This document shows positions 37,271 to 37,342 of a DNA stretch of 37,342 bases, one piece after another (position 1 is the stretch's first letter; each line of letters starts with the position of its first letter). Below the pieces are notes generated by a model. The model did not search any database. It had not been told where the DNA came from and saw only the letters and a program-made list of their open reading frames with translations. The DNA comes from Sphingomonas sp. Its GTDB lineage: Bacteria; Pseudomonadota; Alphaproteobacteria; Sphingomonadales; Sphingomonadaceae. The translations under genes were made by a program, and so were the position numbers. The DNA is taken from contig JAIETY010000156.1 in NCBI GenBank assembly GCA_019744885.1, positions 1 to 37,342 of the forward strand, written 5' to 3'.

Positions 37271-37342
37271 GGGCGCGTAGCTCAGTGGTAGAGCACTGTG
37301 TTCACACCGCAGGGGTCGCAAGTTCAATCCTTGCCGCGCCCA
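37271..37342 (+). tRNA. tRNA-Val (anticodon CAC)
   Basis: 72-nt cloverleaf: acceptor GGGCGCG/CGCGCCC, D-arm GCTC-AGTGGTA-GAGC, anticodon stem CTGTG-TTCACAC-CGCAG with anticodon CAC, T-arm GCAAG-TTCAATC-CTTGC, discriminator A at the window end. Confidence 0.93.

Noticed and set aside
1-37342. CRISPR array, prophage, transposase, toxin-antitoxin or defence island
   Set aside because: No regularly spaced repeats and no ORF with such domains; gene content is housekeeping and metabolic throughout.

Overview
The window is a GC-rich alphaproteobacterial chromosome segment, most like a sphingomonad, and it is mostly compact housekeeping and metabolic gene content. On either strand I can support: MerR regulator (partial) and acyl-CoA dehydrogenase; SleB-type cell wall hydrolase; cysK; two MFS transporters; a DUF885 lipoprotein; a DUF2946-TonB receptor-hpnI-hpnK string; uvrD/pcrA; a glycosyltransferase; an amidohydrolase with a SnoaL/NTF2-like partner; a PiT phosphate transporter; a solitary flagellin; rsmD and an RluB-like pseudouridine synthase; a response regulator; a Rieske oxygenase; a TPR protein; the trpF-trpB-(small ORF)-trpA-accD-folC string; an isoprenylcysteine methyltransferase-like protein; an M1 peptidase; lon; hup; and tRNA-Val(CAC). 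The most unusual signals are: (1) a small membrane-protein ORF wedged between trpB and trpA, followed by a decayed second copy of the trpB 3' end, while the resident trpB 3' tail has atypical AT-richer codons, which suggests a gene-end-replacing insertion or recombination; (2) two perfect GTTC-N7-GTTC alphaproteobacterial LexA (SOS) boxes, one directly upstream of uvrD and one directly upstream of trpA; (3) a frameshift at a C6 run in a conserved small protein next to uvrD; (4) a REP-like inverted repeat pair between convergent genes. I found no CRISPR array, phage, transposase or obvious defence system.
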